The notes under the pieces: generated by a model | Told to the model about the DNA's origin: nothing | Database searches by the model: none | What the model saw: only the letters and a program-made list of their open reading frames with translations | Shown: positions 1-7,208 of the stretch, one piece after another | Numbering within the stretch: the first letter of the stretch is position 1 | How the letters are laid out: each line of letters begins with the position of its first letter | Source: Cryomorphaceae bacterium | GTDB lineage: Bacteria; Bacteroidota; Bacteroidia; Flavobacteriales_G; Salibacteraceae | DNA: 13,128 nucleotides | NCBI GenBank assembly: GCA_003564735.1 | Contig: PXEK01000247.1 | Span: forward strand, 1 to 13,128 | Direction of reading: 5' to 3' | Program-made: the position numbers and the translations under genes

Positions 1-621
1 AATGAAAACCGAATCACTCCGACCTACGCGGGGTTTTGTGGTTATTTCTCCTACCGGCTCATTCAAATCATATTGAAGCGTTCCTTTAATGCCGTTATTT
101 CTAATGGTACCATCTGAAAATATCGTATCTTCTGCCGTAAAATTATTGGTAGAAACAGCGTAAACCTTAAAGCTTTGTTCATCTAAATCTACACTGCCCG
201 TTCCGGTTTTACGGCTGTAAAATGAGCCGCCTTGGCCGGTGGTTCCGTATCCTAAGGAGAGCACTAAGGAGTCATACTCCAAATTTCCCTCCGCGAAAGA
301 AACTCCGGGGTTTGACAATTCGAATTGTGTTACCATAGAGGCTTTAGAAACGCCGAATATAGGATCGTTATAATCACCCAAAGGCATTCTAAAGCTTTGA
401 TCTGTTCTTACCGAGTCGATACGCACTGTGCGCGTTAAAAGAGAAAATGTATCTGTATATGCGGCACCTATTTGAGATCCCGAGCGGGGTAAATCTGCCT
501 CAATTTCGGGTTCTTCACTGCACGATGTAAACAAAACGGGAAGGGTGAGCATAAAAGAAAGAAAGAGGTGAAAACTCACCTCTTTCCCTAACGTTCTATG
601 CTGAAGGGGCTTAATCGGCAT
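1..621 (-). CDS. DUF4270 family lipoprotein (3' end beyond window)
   Basis: Open frame running off the left edge, 207 codons visible. The motif GDYNDPIFG, about 90 residues in, is characteristic of Bacteroidota DUF4270 proteins, whose function is unknown. From the ATG at 621 the protein begins with a basic n-region (K4, R9, K13), a hydrophobic stretch of about residues 15-33 and a lipobox FTSC with Cys34, so it should be lipidated and sent to the envelope. The residues after the cysteine (SEEPE) are acidic, like the lipoprotein export signals that bring Bacteroidota lipoproteins to the cell surface; surface exposure is inferred. This start overlaps the end of the upstream GT5-domain gene by 11 nt, suggesting translational coupling. 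In-frame alternatives are GTG at 579 and ATG at 552, but both remove the basic n-region and the ATG leaves only ten residues before the cysteine. A strong hairpin lies between 561 and 586. Family call is confident; the start is likely but not certain. Confidence 0.85.
   Translation of the reverse strand, partial: MPIKPLQHRTLGKEVSFHLFLSFMLTLPVLFTSCSEEPEIEADLPRSGSQIGAAYTDTFSLLTRTVRIDSVRTDQSFRMPLGDYNDPIFGVSKASMVTQFELSNPGVSFAEGNLEYDSLVLSLGYGTTGQGGSFYSRKTGTGSVDLDEQSFKVYAVSTNNFTAEDTIFSDGTIRNNGIKGTLQYDLNEPVGEITTKPRVGRSDSVFI
561..586 (-). repeat. Perfect 11-bp inverted repeat with U-rich tail inside the DUF4270 signal-peptide codons
   Basis: GAAAGAGGTGA at 561-571 and its exact complement TCACCTCTTTC at 576-586 flank a 4-nt loop. 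Read on the minus strand the hairpin is followed by TTTCTTTT, so it has the shape of an intrinsic terminator. It starts about 25 nt after the stop codon of the GT5-domain gene and falls within codons 12-20 of the lipoprotein. It could be a partial terminator or attenuator reducing transcription into the lipoprotein gene, or an RNA structure over the alternative starts. The stem is GC-moderate, so termination strength is uncertain. Confidence 0.6.
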
Positions 622-1453
622 CAGTGGAAACAAAATTTTCATCGAGAATCTCATCATAAAACGAGGCGAATTTATTAAAGTATTCCTCATCATCAGAGTA
701 TTCCGTATAATCCATAAATGATTTTTCCTCTGCCTTAATAGCGTTCATAACTTCCTCGGGGATTTCCGAAGTGCCTGCAACTATAGCGTCGGCATCTTTA
801 ACCGCCTGTTTATGCATATTTTCATAGGAGGGGTTTTTGAGCAAACTCACCGCACTTTCATCAATTTCATCAAACTTAACTTTATCAATCATACCACTAT
901 GCATAGGCTTATCGGGGTGATGATCATAAACACTGTAAACCGTTTTTGTCTCTGAAAACAAAGGGTCATCACTGTAAAATGTTTTCAGGTAAGTAGGCAA
1001 TAAAGAGGTCATCCATCCGTGACAATGAATAATATCGGGTGACCAACCTAATTTTTTTACCGTTTCGAGTACTCCGCGCACAAAGAAAATGGCGCGTTCG
1101 TCATTGTCTTCAAACATTTTACCCGACTTATCTTGAAAAGTAGCTTTACGCTTAAAAAACTCCTCATTATCAATAAAGTAAACTTGCATTCGAGCCGATT
1201 GTATGGAGGCTACTTTGATAATTAAAGGATGATCCAAATCATTCACCACCAAATTAAGACCCGAAAGACGTATTACCTCATGCAATTGATGTCTTCTTTC
1301 ATTCACCAAGCCAAATCGAGGCATAAATGCTCTCACTTCTTTGCCGCGTTCTTGAATACCCTGCGGTAAAAAACGCCCTACTTTGGCCATTTCCGTCTCC
1401 TTGTAATAAGGTTCAATCTCCTGAGAGACAAACAAAATCTTGGGTTTACTCAT
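611..1453 (-). CDS. Stand-alone GT5 N-terminal (glycogen/starch synthase catalytic) domain protein
   Basis: 280 residues, resembling only the N-terminal half of GT5 glycogen/starch synthases (full enzymes have about 480 residues). Visible landmarks are ILFVSQEIEP (6-15), a degenerate nucleotide-sugar loop KVGR at 24-27 where the family usually has KxGG, and HCHGWMTSLLP (143-153), matching the HCHDWQTALLP-type motif. The whole C-terminal Rossmann domain, with the catalytic ExxxxGL-type motif, is absent. The protein instead ends in an acidic tail rich in D, E, Y and F (about 249-280). Short proteins of this kind are widespread in Bacteroidota and usually annotated glycogen synthase. With half the active site missing and an altered KxGG, ADP-glucose transferase activity is doubtful; a binding or regulatory role is possible. 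Start is ATG at 1453, behind a good promoter. The gene is divergent from panC and overlaps the DUF4270 lipoprotein gene. Confidence 0.85.
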   Translation of the reverse strand: MSKPKILFVSQEIEPYYKETEMAKVGRFLPQGIQERGKEVRAFMPRFGLVNERRHQLHEVIRLSGLNLVVNDLDHPLIIKVASIQSARMQVYFIDNEEFFKRKATFQDKSGKMFEDNDERAIFFVRGVLETVKKLGWSPDIIHCHGWMTSLLPTYLKTFYSDDPLFSETKTVYSVYDHHPDKPMHSGMIDKVKFDEIDESAVSLLKNPSYENMHKQAVKDADAIVAGTSEIPEEVMNAIKAEEKSFMDYTEYSDDEEYFNKFASFYDEILDENFVSTDAD

Positions 1454-1480
1454 ATATTTTTGTTTATAAAAAAGAAGCTA

Positions 1481-1513
1481 CAAAAGTAAGCTATTATTTT
1501 TAGAACAGCCAAA
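1481..1513 (-). promoter_or_regulatory. Bacteroidota-type promoter for the GT5-domain/DUF4270 transcript
   Basis: On the minus strand TTTG (1513-1510), a 21-nt spacer and TACTTTTG (1488-1481) match the phylum's -33 TTTG / -7 TAnnTTTG consensus without mismatch. Transcription would start near 1475, giving a leader of about 20 nt before the ATG at 1453. Confidence 0.65.
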
Positions 1514-1630
1514 GGAACGTTTAACTTATTTCCATGCTATTCAGCACGTAAAATGTTCCTTGTTACGGTCTAGGGTTGTTTTGTATATAACTTGATATTA
1601 TTTGATTTATGAGAGGTAAAAATATTGATG

Positions 1631-1638
1631 TACGTTTG
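1631..1638 (+). promoter_or_regulatory. Possible -7 element (TACGTTTG) for panC
   Basis: TACGTTTG matches TAnnTTTG exactly and lies about 75 nt before the panC start in the correct direction. The nearest upstream TTTG is at 1601-1604, 26 nt away, longer than the usual spacing, so support is partial. The rest of 1454-1712 holds no gene I can support. Confidence 0.35.
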
Positions 1639-1686
1639 TTATAAAATTAGCGGTTATACATGATGACCGGCTGATGGGTTTAAAAA

Positions 1687-1701
1687 GGTTCTGACCAAAA
1701 A
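1687..1701 (+). repeat. GGTTCTGACCAAAAA motif, copy 1
   Basis: Fifteen-base motif ending 11 nt before the panC TTG start. It is identical to the copy at 12843-12857 and near-identical to those at 7079-7092 and 9267-9281. Role unknown; it may be an operator, a repeat remnant or chance. Confidence 0.45.
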
Positions 1702-1712
1702 TATAAAATGAA

Positions 1713-2552
1713 TTGAAAGTATTTACATCTAAAAATAACATTGAAAAAGCCTTGCAAAGAGCTCGCGAAACGGGGAAAACGATTGGATTAGTTCCCACTA
1801 TGGGTATGCTGCATGCGGGGCATATTTCGCTGGTTGAAAAATCGGTAAGTGAGAACGATATTACCGTGTGTTCCATTTTTGTGAATCCGGCGCAGTTTAA
1901 CAATAGAGAGGACTTTGTGAAATACCCGAAGAATATTGACGCCGATTTGGAACTGCTCAACGGGGCAAATTGCGATATAGTTTTTTTACCCGAAGAAAAA
2001 GAAATGTATCCCGAAGGTGAATCGCGCGAAAAAATTGATTTGGGCTACGTTACAAAGCCGATGGAGGGTAAGTTTAGACCCGGACATTTTGAAGGTGTTG
2101 CCCAAATTGTGAGTCGGTTAACGGAATTGGTAAAGCCCCACCACTCTTATTACGGCGAAAAAGATTACCAGCAATTGTTGGTGGTAAAAAAGCTATTTAA
2201 ATGTAAAGGTTTTGACGGTAAGGTTGTGGGATGTGCCATAAAGCGCGAAAAATGCGGACTGGCAATGAGTTCGAGGAATGAACGACTTAGCGAGGTTGAT
2301 AAGCAGCGGGCTTGTTTTATATATGAGTGTTTACGTGAGGCGCGAAAAATGGTATTTCATTCAGAGCCGAGAAAGGTGGAACGCGTAATGAAAGACCGCT
2401 TCAAGTCCCGACCCGAATTTGATTTAGAGTATTTTACCATAGCCGATGAACGCACTCTGCAGCCATTTGAAGGCGATGCACTTGAACACGCTCGCATTTT
2501 TACGGCCGCTCACCTCAGCGGCGTGCGGCTTATCGATAACCTAAAGGTTTAA
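1713..2552 (+). CDS. panC: Pantothenate synthetase (pantoate--beta-alanine ligase)
   Basis: Cytoplasmic enzyme that joins pantoate and beta-alanine using ATP to make pantothenate, the vitamin precursor of coenzyme A and of the ACP prosthetic group. The 279 residues equal the usual family length. Motifs in order are PTMG (28-31), the HIGH-like nucleotidyl-transferase motif HAGH (34-37), NPAQF (58-62), FRPGHF (121-126), GEKDYQQL (148-155) and SSRN (186-189), so the active site looks intact. The start is TTG at 1713, chosen because it gives MKVF, a typical PanC beginning. The ATG five bases upstream reads ATG AAT TGA and stops at once. The gene is divergent from the GT5-domain gene and its stop overlaps the convergent pyk stop by 4 nt. 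panD, often beside panC, is not present. Its product feeds CoA and ultimately the ACP made by the neighbouring operon, but the strands oppose, so this is not co-transcription. Confidence 0.97.
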   Translation: MKVFTSKNNIEKALQRARETGKTIGLVPTMGMLHAGHISLVEKSVSENDITVCSIFVNPAQFNNREDFVKYPKNIDADLELLNGANCDIVFLPEEKEMYPEGESREKIDLGYVTKPMEGKFRPGHFEGVAQIVSRLTELVKPHHSYYGEKDYQQLLVVKKLFKCKGFDGKVVGCAIKREKCGLAMSSRNERLSEVDKQRACFIYECLREARKMVFHSEPRKVERVMKDRFKSRPEFDLEYFTIADERTLQPFEGDALEHARIFTAAHLSGVRLIDNLKV

Positions 2553-3979
2553 TCCACTTTACTCAATCGCATCATATTGGTCATTCCCTTGTCGGCAATG
2601 GGCATACTCGCAATGTTGATGATTAAATCATCGGTTTGGAGGTGATTTTTATCTTTTAAAACGGTTTTGATATCTTCAATTGTTTGATCGGTGCTCACAA
2701 ACTTATCATAGTAAAATGCTCGCGTACCCCAAACCAAGCTCATTTTGTTCAATAATTTGACGTTTCCGGTAAATACGAAAATATCAGACTTGGGTCTGAA
2801 CGAGGATATTTTATACGCCGTGTATCCCGAGAATGTCATGGTGGCAATGCCCTTCGCGCCGGAGCGTTTTGATACGCGAACTGCGGAGTAGCATATATTG
2901 TCTGATATAAATCGACTTTGTTCTATTTCGGGTTTGAGTTCTTTGTAATAGATTTCATCATGACTCTCTACTTCTAACACTATCTTGTAAATGTTTTTGA
3001 TGACTTCAACCGGAAACCTACCCACAGAGGTTTCACCGCTGAGCATTACGGCATCGGCACCGTCGAGAACGGCATTGGCTACATCATTAACCTCAGCGCG
3101 TGTGGGCGAAATATTGTCAATCATGGACTCCATCATTTGGGTAGCAATAATCACGGGTTTTGCCGCACGCCGGCATTTTCGCACAATGTTCTTTTGAATT
3201 AGCGGAACCTCTTGCATGGGAACTTCAACACCCAAGTCGCCTCGTGCTACCATTACCCCGTCTGTTTCGCTAATGATGGCATCTAAGTTATCCACGGCTT
3301 GCGGTTTTTCGATTTTGGCGATTATTTTAATCTGTCTTTCCGCTTCTTTGATTCTATTGCGCAGCTCGATAATATCGTCGGCTTGACGCACAAAGGAGAG
3401 AGCAATCCAATCAACGTCTTGCTTAAGTACAAAGTCCAAATCAAGGAGGTCTTTATCAGTCAGGCATGGTAGTGAAATGGTGGTATTGGGTAAATTTACC
3501 CCCTTACGGGAGGAAAGCGTTCCGCCGTGAATCACACGTGTTTTTACCTCAGTTTTTTTATCCGTATCCACAATTTCCAAAACGAGTTTACCGTCATCAA
3601 TGACGATACGTTCCCCCGGTTTTACGTCACACGGGAAATCGGGGTAATTCAAATACACTTTTTGATCATTGCCTATTTGTTCAACGGTAGTGATATTTAA
3701 AACTTGATTGTCTTTTAGGTCTACTTTCCCCCCTTGAATTTCGCCTATTCGTATTTTCGGCCCTTGCAAATCGGCTAGAATAGCGGTAAAGGAGTTCATT
3801 TCACTGTCGAGCTCTCTAATGATTTTGATATGTTCTTGGACATCTTCATGTTTACCGTGCGAAAAGTTGATTCTAAAAACATTCACTCCGTTTTTTATCA
3901 TTTCACGCATTACCTCTTTAGAGGATGTCGCGGGCCCTAGCGTGGCAACGATTTTTGTTTTGTTTCTTAGTGAGTTCAT
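2549..3979 (-). CDS. pyk: Pyruvate kinase
   Basis: Transfers phosphate from phosphoenolpyruvate to ADP, the final ATP-forming step of glycolysis, in the cytoplasm. 476 residues, the normal length for a bacterial enzyme with A, B and C domains. Visible motifs are TKIVATLGPA (8-17), the substrate-binding VFRINFSHG (34-42), ADLQGPKIRIG (69-79), IAKIEKPQ (220-227) with the catalytic Lys222 and metal ligand Glu224, ARGDLG (245-250) with Asp248, and the signature stretch around TQMMESM (280-286) followed by SPTRAEVNDVANAV. The C-terminal effector domain is present and complete. Last gene of the acpP operon: its ATG overlaps the stop of the preceding IPExxxVDY gene as ATGA, which suggests translational coupling. 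Its TAA shares the TTAA palindrome with the panC stop on the other strand, so no room remains for a conventional terminator between them. Confidence 0.98.
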   Translation of the reverse strand: MNSLRNKTKIVATLGPATSSKEVMREMIKNGVNVFRINFSHGKHEDVQEHIKIIRELDSEMNSFTAILADLQGPKIRIGEIQGGKVDLKDNQVLNITTVEQIGNDQKVYLNYPDFPCDVKPGERIVIDDGKLVLEIVDTDKKTEVKTRVIHGGTLSSRKGVNLPNTTISLPCLTDKDLLDLDFVLKQDVDWIALSFVRQADDIIELRNRIKEAERQIKIIAKIEKPQAVDNLDAIISETDGVMVARGDLGVEVPMQEVPLIQKNIVRKCRRAAKPVIIATQMMESMIDNISPTRAEVNDVANAVLDGADAVMLSGETSVGRFPVEVIKNIYKIVLEVESHDEIYYKELKPEIEQSRFISDNICYSAVRVSKRSGAKGIATMTFSGYTAYKISSFRPKSDIFVFTGNVKLLNKMSLVWGTRAFYYDKFVSTDQTIEDIKTVLKDKNHLQTDDLIINIASMPIADKGMTNMMRLSKVD

Positions 3980-4401
3980 TCTAATATCAGGTTTTGTGTT
4001 GACTTTGTATTTTCTAAATCGATTTCAAAAGCCAATAGTACGTCATTCATCTTTTTAATTGTACTGAGTAATTCTCTTGTATTTACTGAGTCAACCTCTC
4101 CGGTAACGGCAAATAAATAATCCATTTTACCGTGCTCGGGAATCAACGGCCCCAATTTACTTTTATTTTCAATTACGACGTATGCGAAACTCTCTTCCGG
4201 GTCATGCCATTGAAACATACGAAAGCCTGCGGTTTGTCCTTTTTTCAAAACGATTTCGTAATCCTCGATTCGCTCAAAGGAACAATTTAAGGCTTGGTTT
4301 AACTCCCAAACAAAGCGAATATTTTTCCTGTGGCAGCTCACAGCTGCCAGGAAGTAATCTGCGGTATGTTCGAGTATGAGAACCTCTTTTTTTGTTTTCA
4401 T
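3976..4401 (-). CDS. IPExxxVDY family protein
   Basis: 141-residue protein of a small Bacteroidota family named after its motif. Here the motif is IPEHGKMDY at 87-95, with Met replacing the usual Val. There is no signal peptide or membrane segment, so it is probably cytoplasmic. The sequence is mixed alpha/beta with alternating hydrophobic strands and no metal or nucleotide motif I recognise. The molecular function of the family is unknown. It is conserved between rnc and pyk in this phylum, as here, 46 nt after rnc and overlapping pyk by 4 nt (ATGA), so it is certainly co-expressed with them. A role tied to rRNA/RNA processing or to pyruvate kinase is only a guess from position. Confidence 0.9.
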   Translation of the reverse strand: MKTKKEVLILEHTADYFLAAVSCHRKNIRFVWELNQALNCSFERIEDYEIVLKKGQTAGFRMFQWHDPEESFAYVVIENKSKLGPLIPEHGKMDYLFAVTGEVDSVNTRELLSTIKKMNDVLLAFEIDLENTKSTQNLILE

Positions 4402-4447
4402 TTTACGGCTCGAAAGTACGAGTGAAAAGTCAAACGGTGAGTAAAAC

Positions 4448-5158
4448 TCAGGTTATGTTATCAAAAAAAGTTTTTATCGCCTCACTTGCTGCGGCTTTTT
4501 CGGCCTCTTTTTTTGACCTTCCTCCCCCTCGGGAAACTTTTTGGGAATCGATCAAAAGTACAGATTCAAAATCGTGTTCCACACCTTCAAATGTGGTAAA
4601 CTCAACTTGAAAACCTTTTTGATGTGATAATTCGTAAACCCTACTCTTGGGGTCAAAGGTAAATGAGGTGAGTGTATCGATTTTTGCGAAGGGAATAAGG
4701 ATGTTTTGAATAACGGCACCTTTTGTGAAATCAAAACCTTTATCCTCATACAATGCTGCAATGATGGCTTCAAGGGCGTTCCCGCCGATTGAAGTCGAGG
4801 ACTTTTTTCCGTGAATTTTAGCCTCTACCAAAGCGGTAATTCCGGTTTTCTCGGCCACGGAATTCAAGAATTTACGACTTACTAAGTAAGATTTTAAACG
4901 AGTTAGTTCGCCTTCATCATTCTCGGGCAGCAAATCGTACAAATATTCCGCAACAATTAAATCGTAAACACAGTCGCCCAAAAACTCTTGACGCTCATTA
5001 TTTTCCCGGGGGTTTTGGTATTTAGATTTGTGCCTGAAAGCACGCTCATATATTTGAGGTTGCTTTGGTGTAAATCGAAAAATTTCGGTAATCTTTTTCT
5101 CTTGTTCCGAGGCGTATTTACGCCTTGAGAATGGAGAAAGATACCTGCGGAAATTCAC
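4448..5158 (-). CDS. rnc: Ribonuclease III
   Basis: Double-strand-specific endoribonuclease acting in rRNA maturation and mRNA turnover. 236 residues with an N-terminal endonuclease domain (about 20-160) carrying NERQEFLGD (54-62) and GNALEA (126-131), then a C-terminal double-stranded RNA-binding domain (about 168-234) ending in the KKEAEKAAASEA helix (216-227). Relative to E. coli, Glu38, Glu41, Asp45 and Glu117 correspond to Glu55, Glu58, Asp62 and Glu130, all kept, while Asp114 corresponds to Asn127. I recall Asn at this place in other Bacteroidota RNase III proteins, so this is probably a lineage feature rather than inactivation. The start is GTG at 5158, two bases after the fabF stop; an in-frame TAA lies just upstream and no early ATG exists. 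Located inside the acpP operon, an order common in the phylum. Confidence 0.96.
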   Translation of the reverse strand: MNFRRYLSPFSRRKYASEQEKKITEIFRFTPKQPQIYERAFRHKSKYQNPRENNERQEFLGDCVYDLIVAEYLYDLLPENDEGELTRLKSYLVSRKFLNSVAEKTGITALVEAKIHGKKSSTSIGGNALEAIIAALYEDKGFDFTKGAVIQNILIPFAKIDTLTSFTFDPKSRVYELSHQKGFQVEFTTFEGVEHDFESVLLIDSQKVSRGGGRSKKEAEKAAASEAIKTFFDNIT

Positions 5159-5160
5159 GG

Positions 5161-6414
5161 TTAATCGGGTTTACGGAAAACAACCGAAGCGTTGTGACCA
5201 CCAAATCCAAAGGTATTGGAAAGTGCTGCCTTTACCGGGCGTTTTTCCGCTTTATTGAAAGTGAGGTTTAGTTTGGAATCAATTTCTTCATCATCAGTGA
5301 AGTGATTGATGGTTGGGGGAATGGTGTCGTATTTCACTGCAAGAATTGCAGCGATAGCCTCAACCGCCCCGGCCGCACCCAACAGGTGACCCGTCATTGA
5401 TTTAGTAGAAGAAATATTAAGTTTGTATGCGTGCTCGCCAAACACGGCTTTTATGGCTTTAACCTCGGCCACATCGCCTAAGGGTGTAGATGTTCCGTGA
5501 ACATTAACGTAATCGATATCTTCGGGCGTTATGTCTGAGTAATCATCGATGGCTTCTTGCATCACTCTTATCGCTCCTAAACCTTCGGGGTGTGGAGCTG
5601 TGAGATGGTGAGCATCGGCGCTCATTCCGCCGCCTACCATCTCGGCATAAATAGTAGCTCCCCTGGCTTTGGCGTGCTCATATTCTTCTAATATTAAGGC
5701 GCCCGCACCTTCACCCAAAACGAAACCGTCGCGATCTTTATCGAAAGGACGAGAAGCGGTTGTGGGATCGTCGTTACGCGTTGAAAGGGCTTGAAGGGCA
5801 TTGAACCCACCAATACCGCTTTCATTCACGGCAGCCTCAGAACCACCCGCGATCATCGCATTTGCCTTACCCAAACGTATAAGGTTAAACGCGTCAATAA
5901 TGGAGTTGGTAGAAGAAGCGCATGCCGAAATTGTAGAATAATTAGGGCCTCTGAAACCGTATTTAATGGAAATGTTACCCGACGCAATGTCGGCTATCAT
6001 TTTAGGAATGAAAAACGGATTGAATCGAGGTACATTGTTATTCTTAGCGAATCCCAGCACTTCTTGTTGAAAAGTTTCAATGCCGCCGATGCCGGAGCCC
6101 CAAACGACTCCGACACGGCTAACATCTAAGCTTTCTGAAATTAATCCCGAGTCTTGAACGGCCTGTTCGGCAACCACCAAAGCGTATTGAGAAAAGGTAT
6201 CCATACGCCGTGATTCCCTGCGATCAAAATGATCATTGGGATTAAAGTATTTTACTTCACATGCAAACTGTGTTTTGAATCCCGAGGCATCAAACTTTGT
6301 AATAGCGGCACTACCGCTTTCACCGTTAAATAGACCATCGCGGTACTCATCAACGGTATTACCCAGTGGTGTGAGCGCACCAAGACCCGTAACAACTACT
6401 CTTTTAAGCTGCAT
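5161..6414 (-). CDS. fabF: Beta-ketoacyl-ACP synthase II
   Basis: Condensing enzyme of type II fatty-acid synthesis: it elongates acyl-ACP with malonyl-ACP, releasing CO2, in the cytoplasm. 417 residues, the normal FabF length. The thiolase-fold catalytic triad is visible: Cys165 in SACASSTN, His306 in VNVHGTSTPLGD and His343 in KSMTGHLLGAAGA, with the conserved Lys338. The C-terminal FGFGGHNASV glycine-rich loop is also intact. The N-terminus MQLKRVVVTGLG is typical, so the ATG at 6414 is secure. It lies 29 nt after acpP, its substrate carrier, and 2 nt before rnc, and is certainly in the same operon. FabB is less likely, because length, motif wording and linkage to acpP all favour FabF. Confidence 0.97.
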   Translation of the reverse strand: MQLKRVVVTGLGALTPLGNTVDEYRDGLFNGESGSAAITKFDASGFKTQFACEVKYFNPNDHFDRRESRRMDTFSQYALVVAEQAVQDSGLISESLDVSRVGVVWGSGIGGIETFQQEVLGFAKNNNVPRFNPFFIPKMIADIASGNISIKYGFRGPNYSTISACASSTNSIIDAFNLIRLGKANAMIAGGSEAAVNESGIGGFNALQALSTRNDDPTTASRPFDKDRDGFVLGEGAGALILEEYEHAKARGATIYAEMVGGGMSADAHHLTAPHPEGLGAIRVMQEAIDDYSDITPEDIDYVNVHGTSTPLGDVAEVKAIKAVFGEHAYKLNISSTKSMTGHLLGAAGAVEAIAAILAVKYDTIPPTINHFTDDEEIDSKLNLTFNKAEKRPVKAALSNTFGFGGHNASVVFRKPD

Positions 6415-6443
6415 GCAATAATAATTTAAAAATAAACTATGAT

Positions 6444-6683
6444 TTACTTTTCAACGTTTTCTTCGATGAATTTTACCGCTTCACCTACAGTGGCGATATT
6501 CTCTGCTTGATCATCGGGAATCGCAATGTTGAATTCTTTTTCGAATTCCATAATGAGTTCTACCGTATCAAGAGAATCTGCGCCAAGGTCGTTAGTAAAT
6601 GAAGATTCATTTGTTACTTCACTTTCTTCAACGCCGAGCTTGTCAACAATGATTGATACTACTTTAGATTGAATGTCTGACAT
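6444..6683 (-). CDS. acpP: Acyl carrier protein
   Basis: 79-residue acidic four-helix carrier that holds growing fatty acids on a phosphopantetheine arm. The attachment site is Ser37 in [12 protein letters not shown], the standard AcpP signature, followed by the usual helix [15 protein letters not shown]. Length and charge match housekeeping AcpP rather than a polyketide carrier. First gene of the minus-strand operon acpP-fabF-rnc-IPExxxVDY-pyk. Its upstream region is unusually long, with no gene close by. The phosphopantetheine arm derives from coenzyme A, hence indirectly from the PanC product encoded nearby. Confidence 0.98.
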   Translation of the reverse strand: MSDIQSKVVSIIVDKLGVEESEVTNESSFTNDLGADSLDTVELIMEFEKEFNIAIPDDQAENIATVGEAVKFIEENVEK

Positions 6684-6895
6684 TTTGTTTATGTTTTAGA
6701 GTTTTGAAACGCTGCAAAGAAAAACAAATCATTGATTTACGGCAAATTTTATTTAATCTTTAAAAATCAATAGGTTACGTGTGTTTTTCAAGACTTAGAA
6801 AACCTGACAAGCGGCCTAAAGCACCCTATTTTTGATTGATTACGCCGGCAATCGTTTATAATTCTCTTTTTGCTTTGCCGTTATTTCCACGCTTT

Positions 6896-6929
6896 CAAAG
6901 GTACGAAAATTCTTGACTCGTGAATCAAA
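6896..6929 (-). promoter_or_regulatory. Possible promoter of the acpP operon
   Basis: On the minus strand TTTG (6929-6926), a 22-nt spacer and TACCTTTG (6903-6896) fit the Bacteroidota consensus. Transcription would begin near 6890, implying a leader of about 205 nt before acpP. That is long, so either the leader has a regulatory role or a closer promoter that I do not recognise is used. Confidence 0.4.
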
Positions 6930-7078
6930 AAACATTCTATGGGTGACAAACTTCTCAAATCACACCGCCCCGGGCATTTATTCAGCTCTTTAACTACGTA
7001 TGATTAGTATTCTACCTCGTGAGCAAAATTGCATTATAAAAGTTAAGGTAACATTATCGGCTTTTATCGAGTAAATGG

Positions 7079-7092
7079 GGTTCTGACAAAAA
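7079..7092 (+). repeat. GGTTCTGACCAAAAA motif, copy 2 (one base deleted)
   Basis: GGTTCTGACAAAAA lacks one C relative to the other copies. It lies in the long non-coding stretch upstream of acpP, and with the following CAGAATC could form a small hairpin. Confidence 0.4.
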
Positions 7093-7181
7093 CAGAATCA
7101 TTATGCAGTCTATCGTTAAGCCCCTTACAAAATAAAGGTGTGAATTGTGTTGAAAACAGGAAAAAGCCTTCCGTGTGGGAA

Positions 7182-7208
7182 AGACCGATCTTCAAATCAG
7201 ACCAATCT
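7182..7208. repeat. Short direct repeat, 10 bp, period 17
   Basis: AGACCGATCT (7182-7191) and AGACCAATCT (7199-7208) differ at one base and are separated by TCAAATC. No open frame of known function covers them. They might be a protein-binding site or chance. Confidence 0.4.

Noticed and set aside
1..579. DUF4270 lipoprotein starting at GTG 579 or ATG 552
   Set aside because: Both give a signal sequence without basic residues, and the ATG leaves only ten residues before the lipobox cysteine; the ATG at 621 gives a standard lipoprotein signal.
1607..1960. 117-codon open frame on the minus strand opposite panC
   Set aside because: Most of it is antisense to the well-supported panC coding sequence, and its translation has no recognisable motif.
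4408..4423. Small hairpin in the rnc to IPExxxVDY gap
   Set aside because: Only a four-base stem without a T tract; too weak to be called a terminator or processing site.
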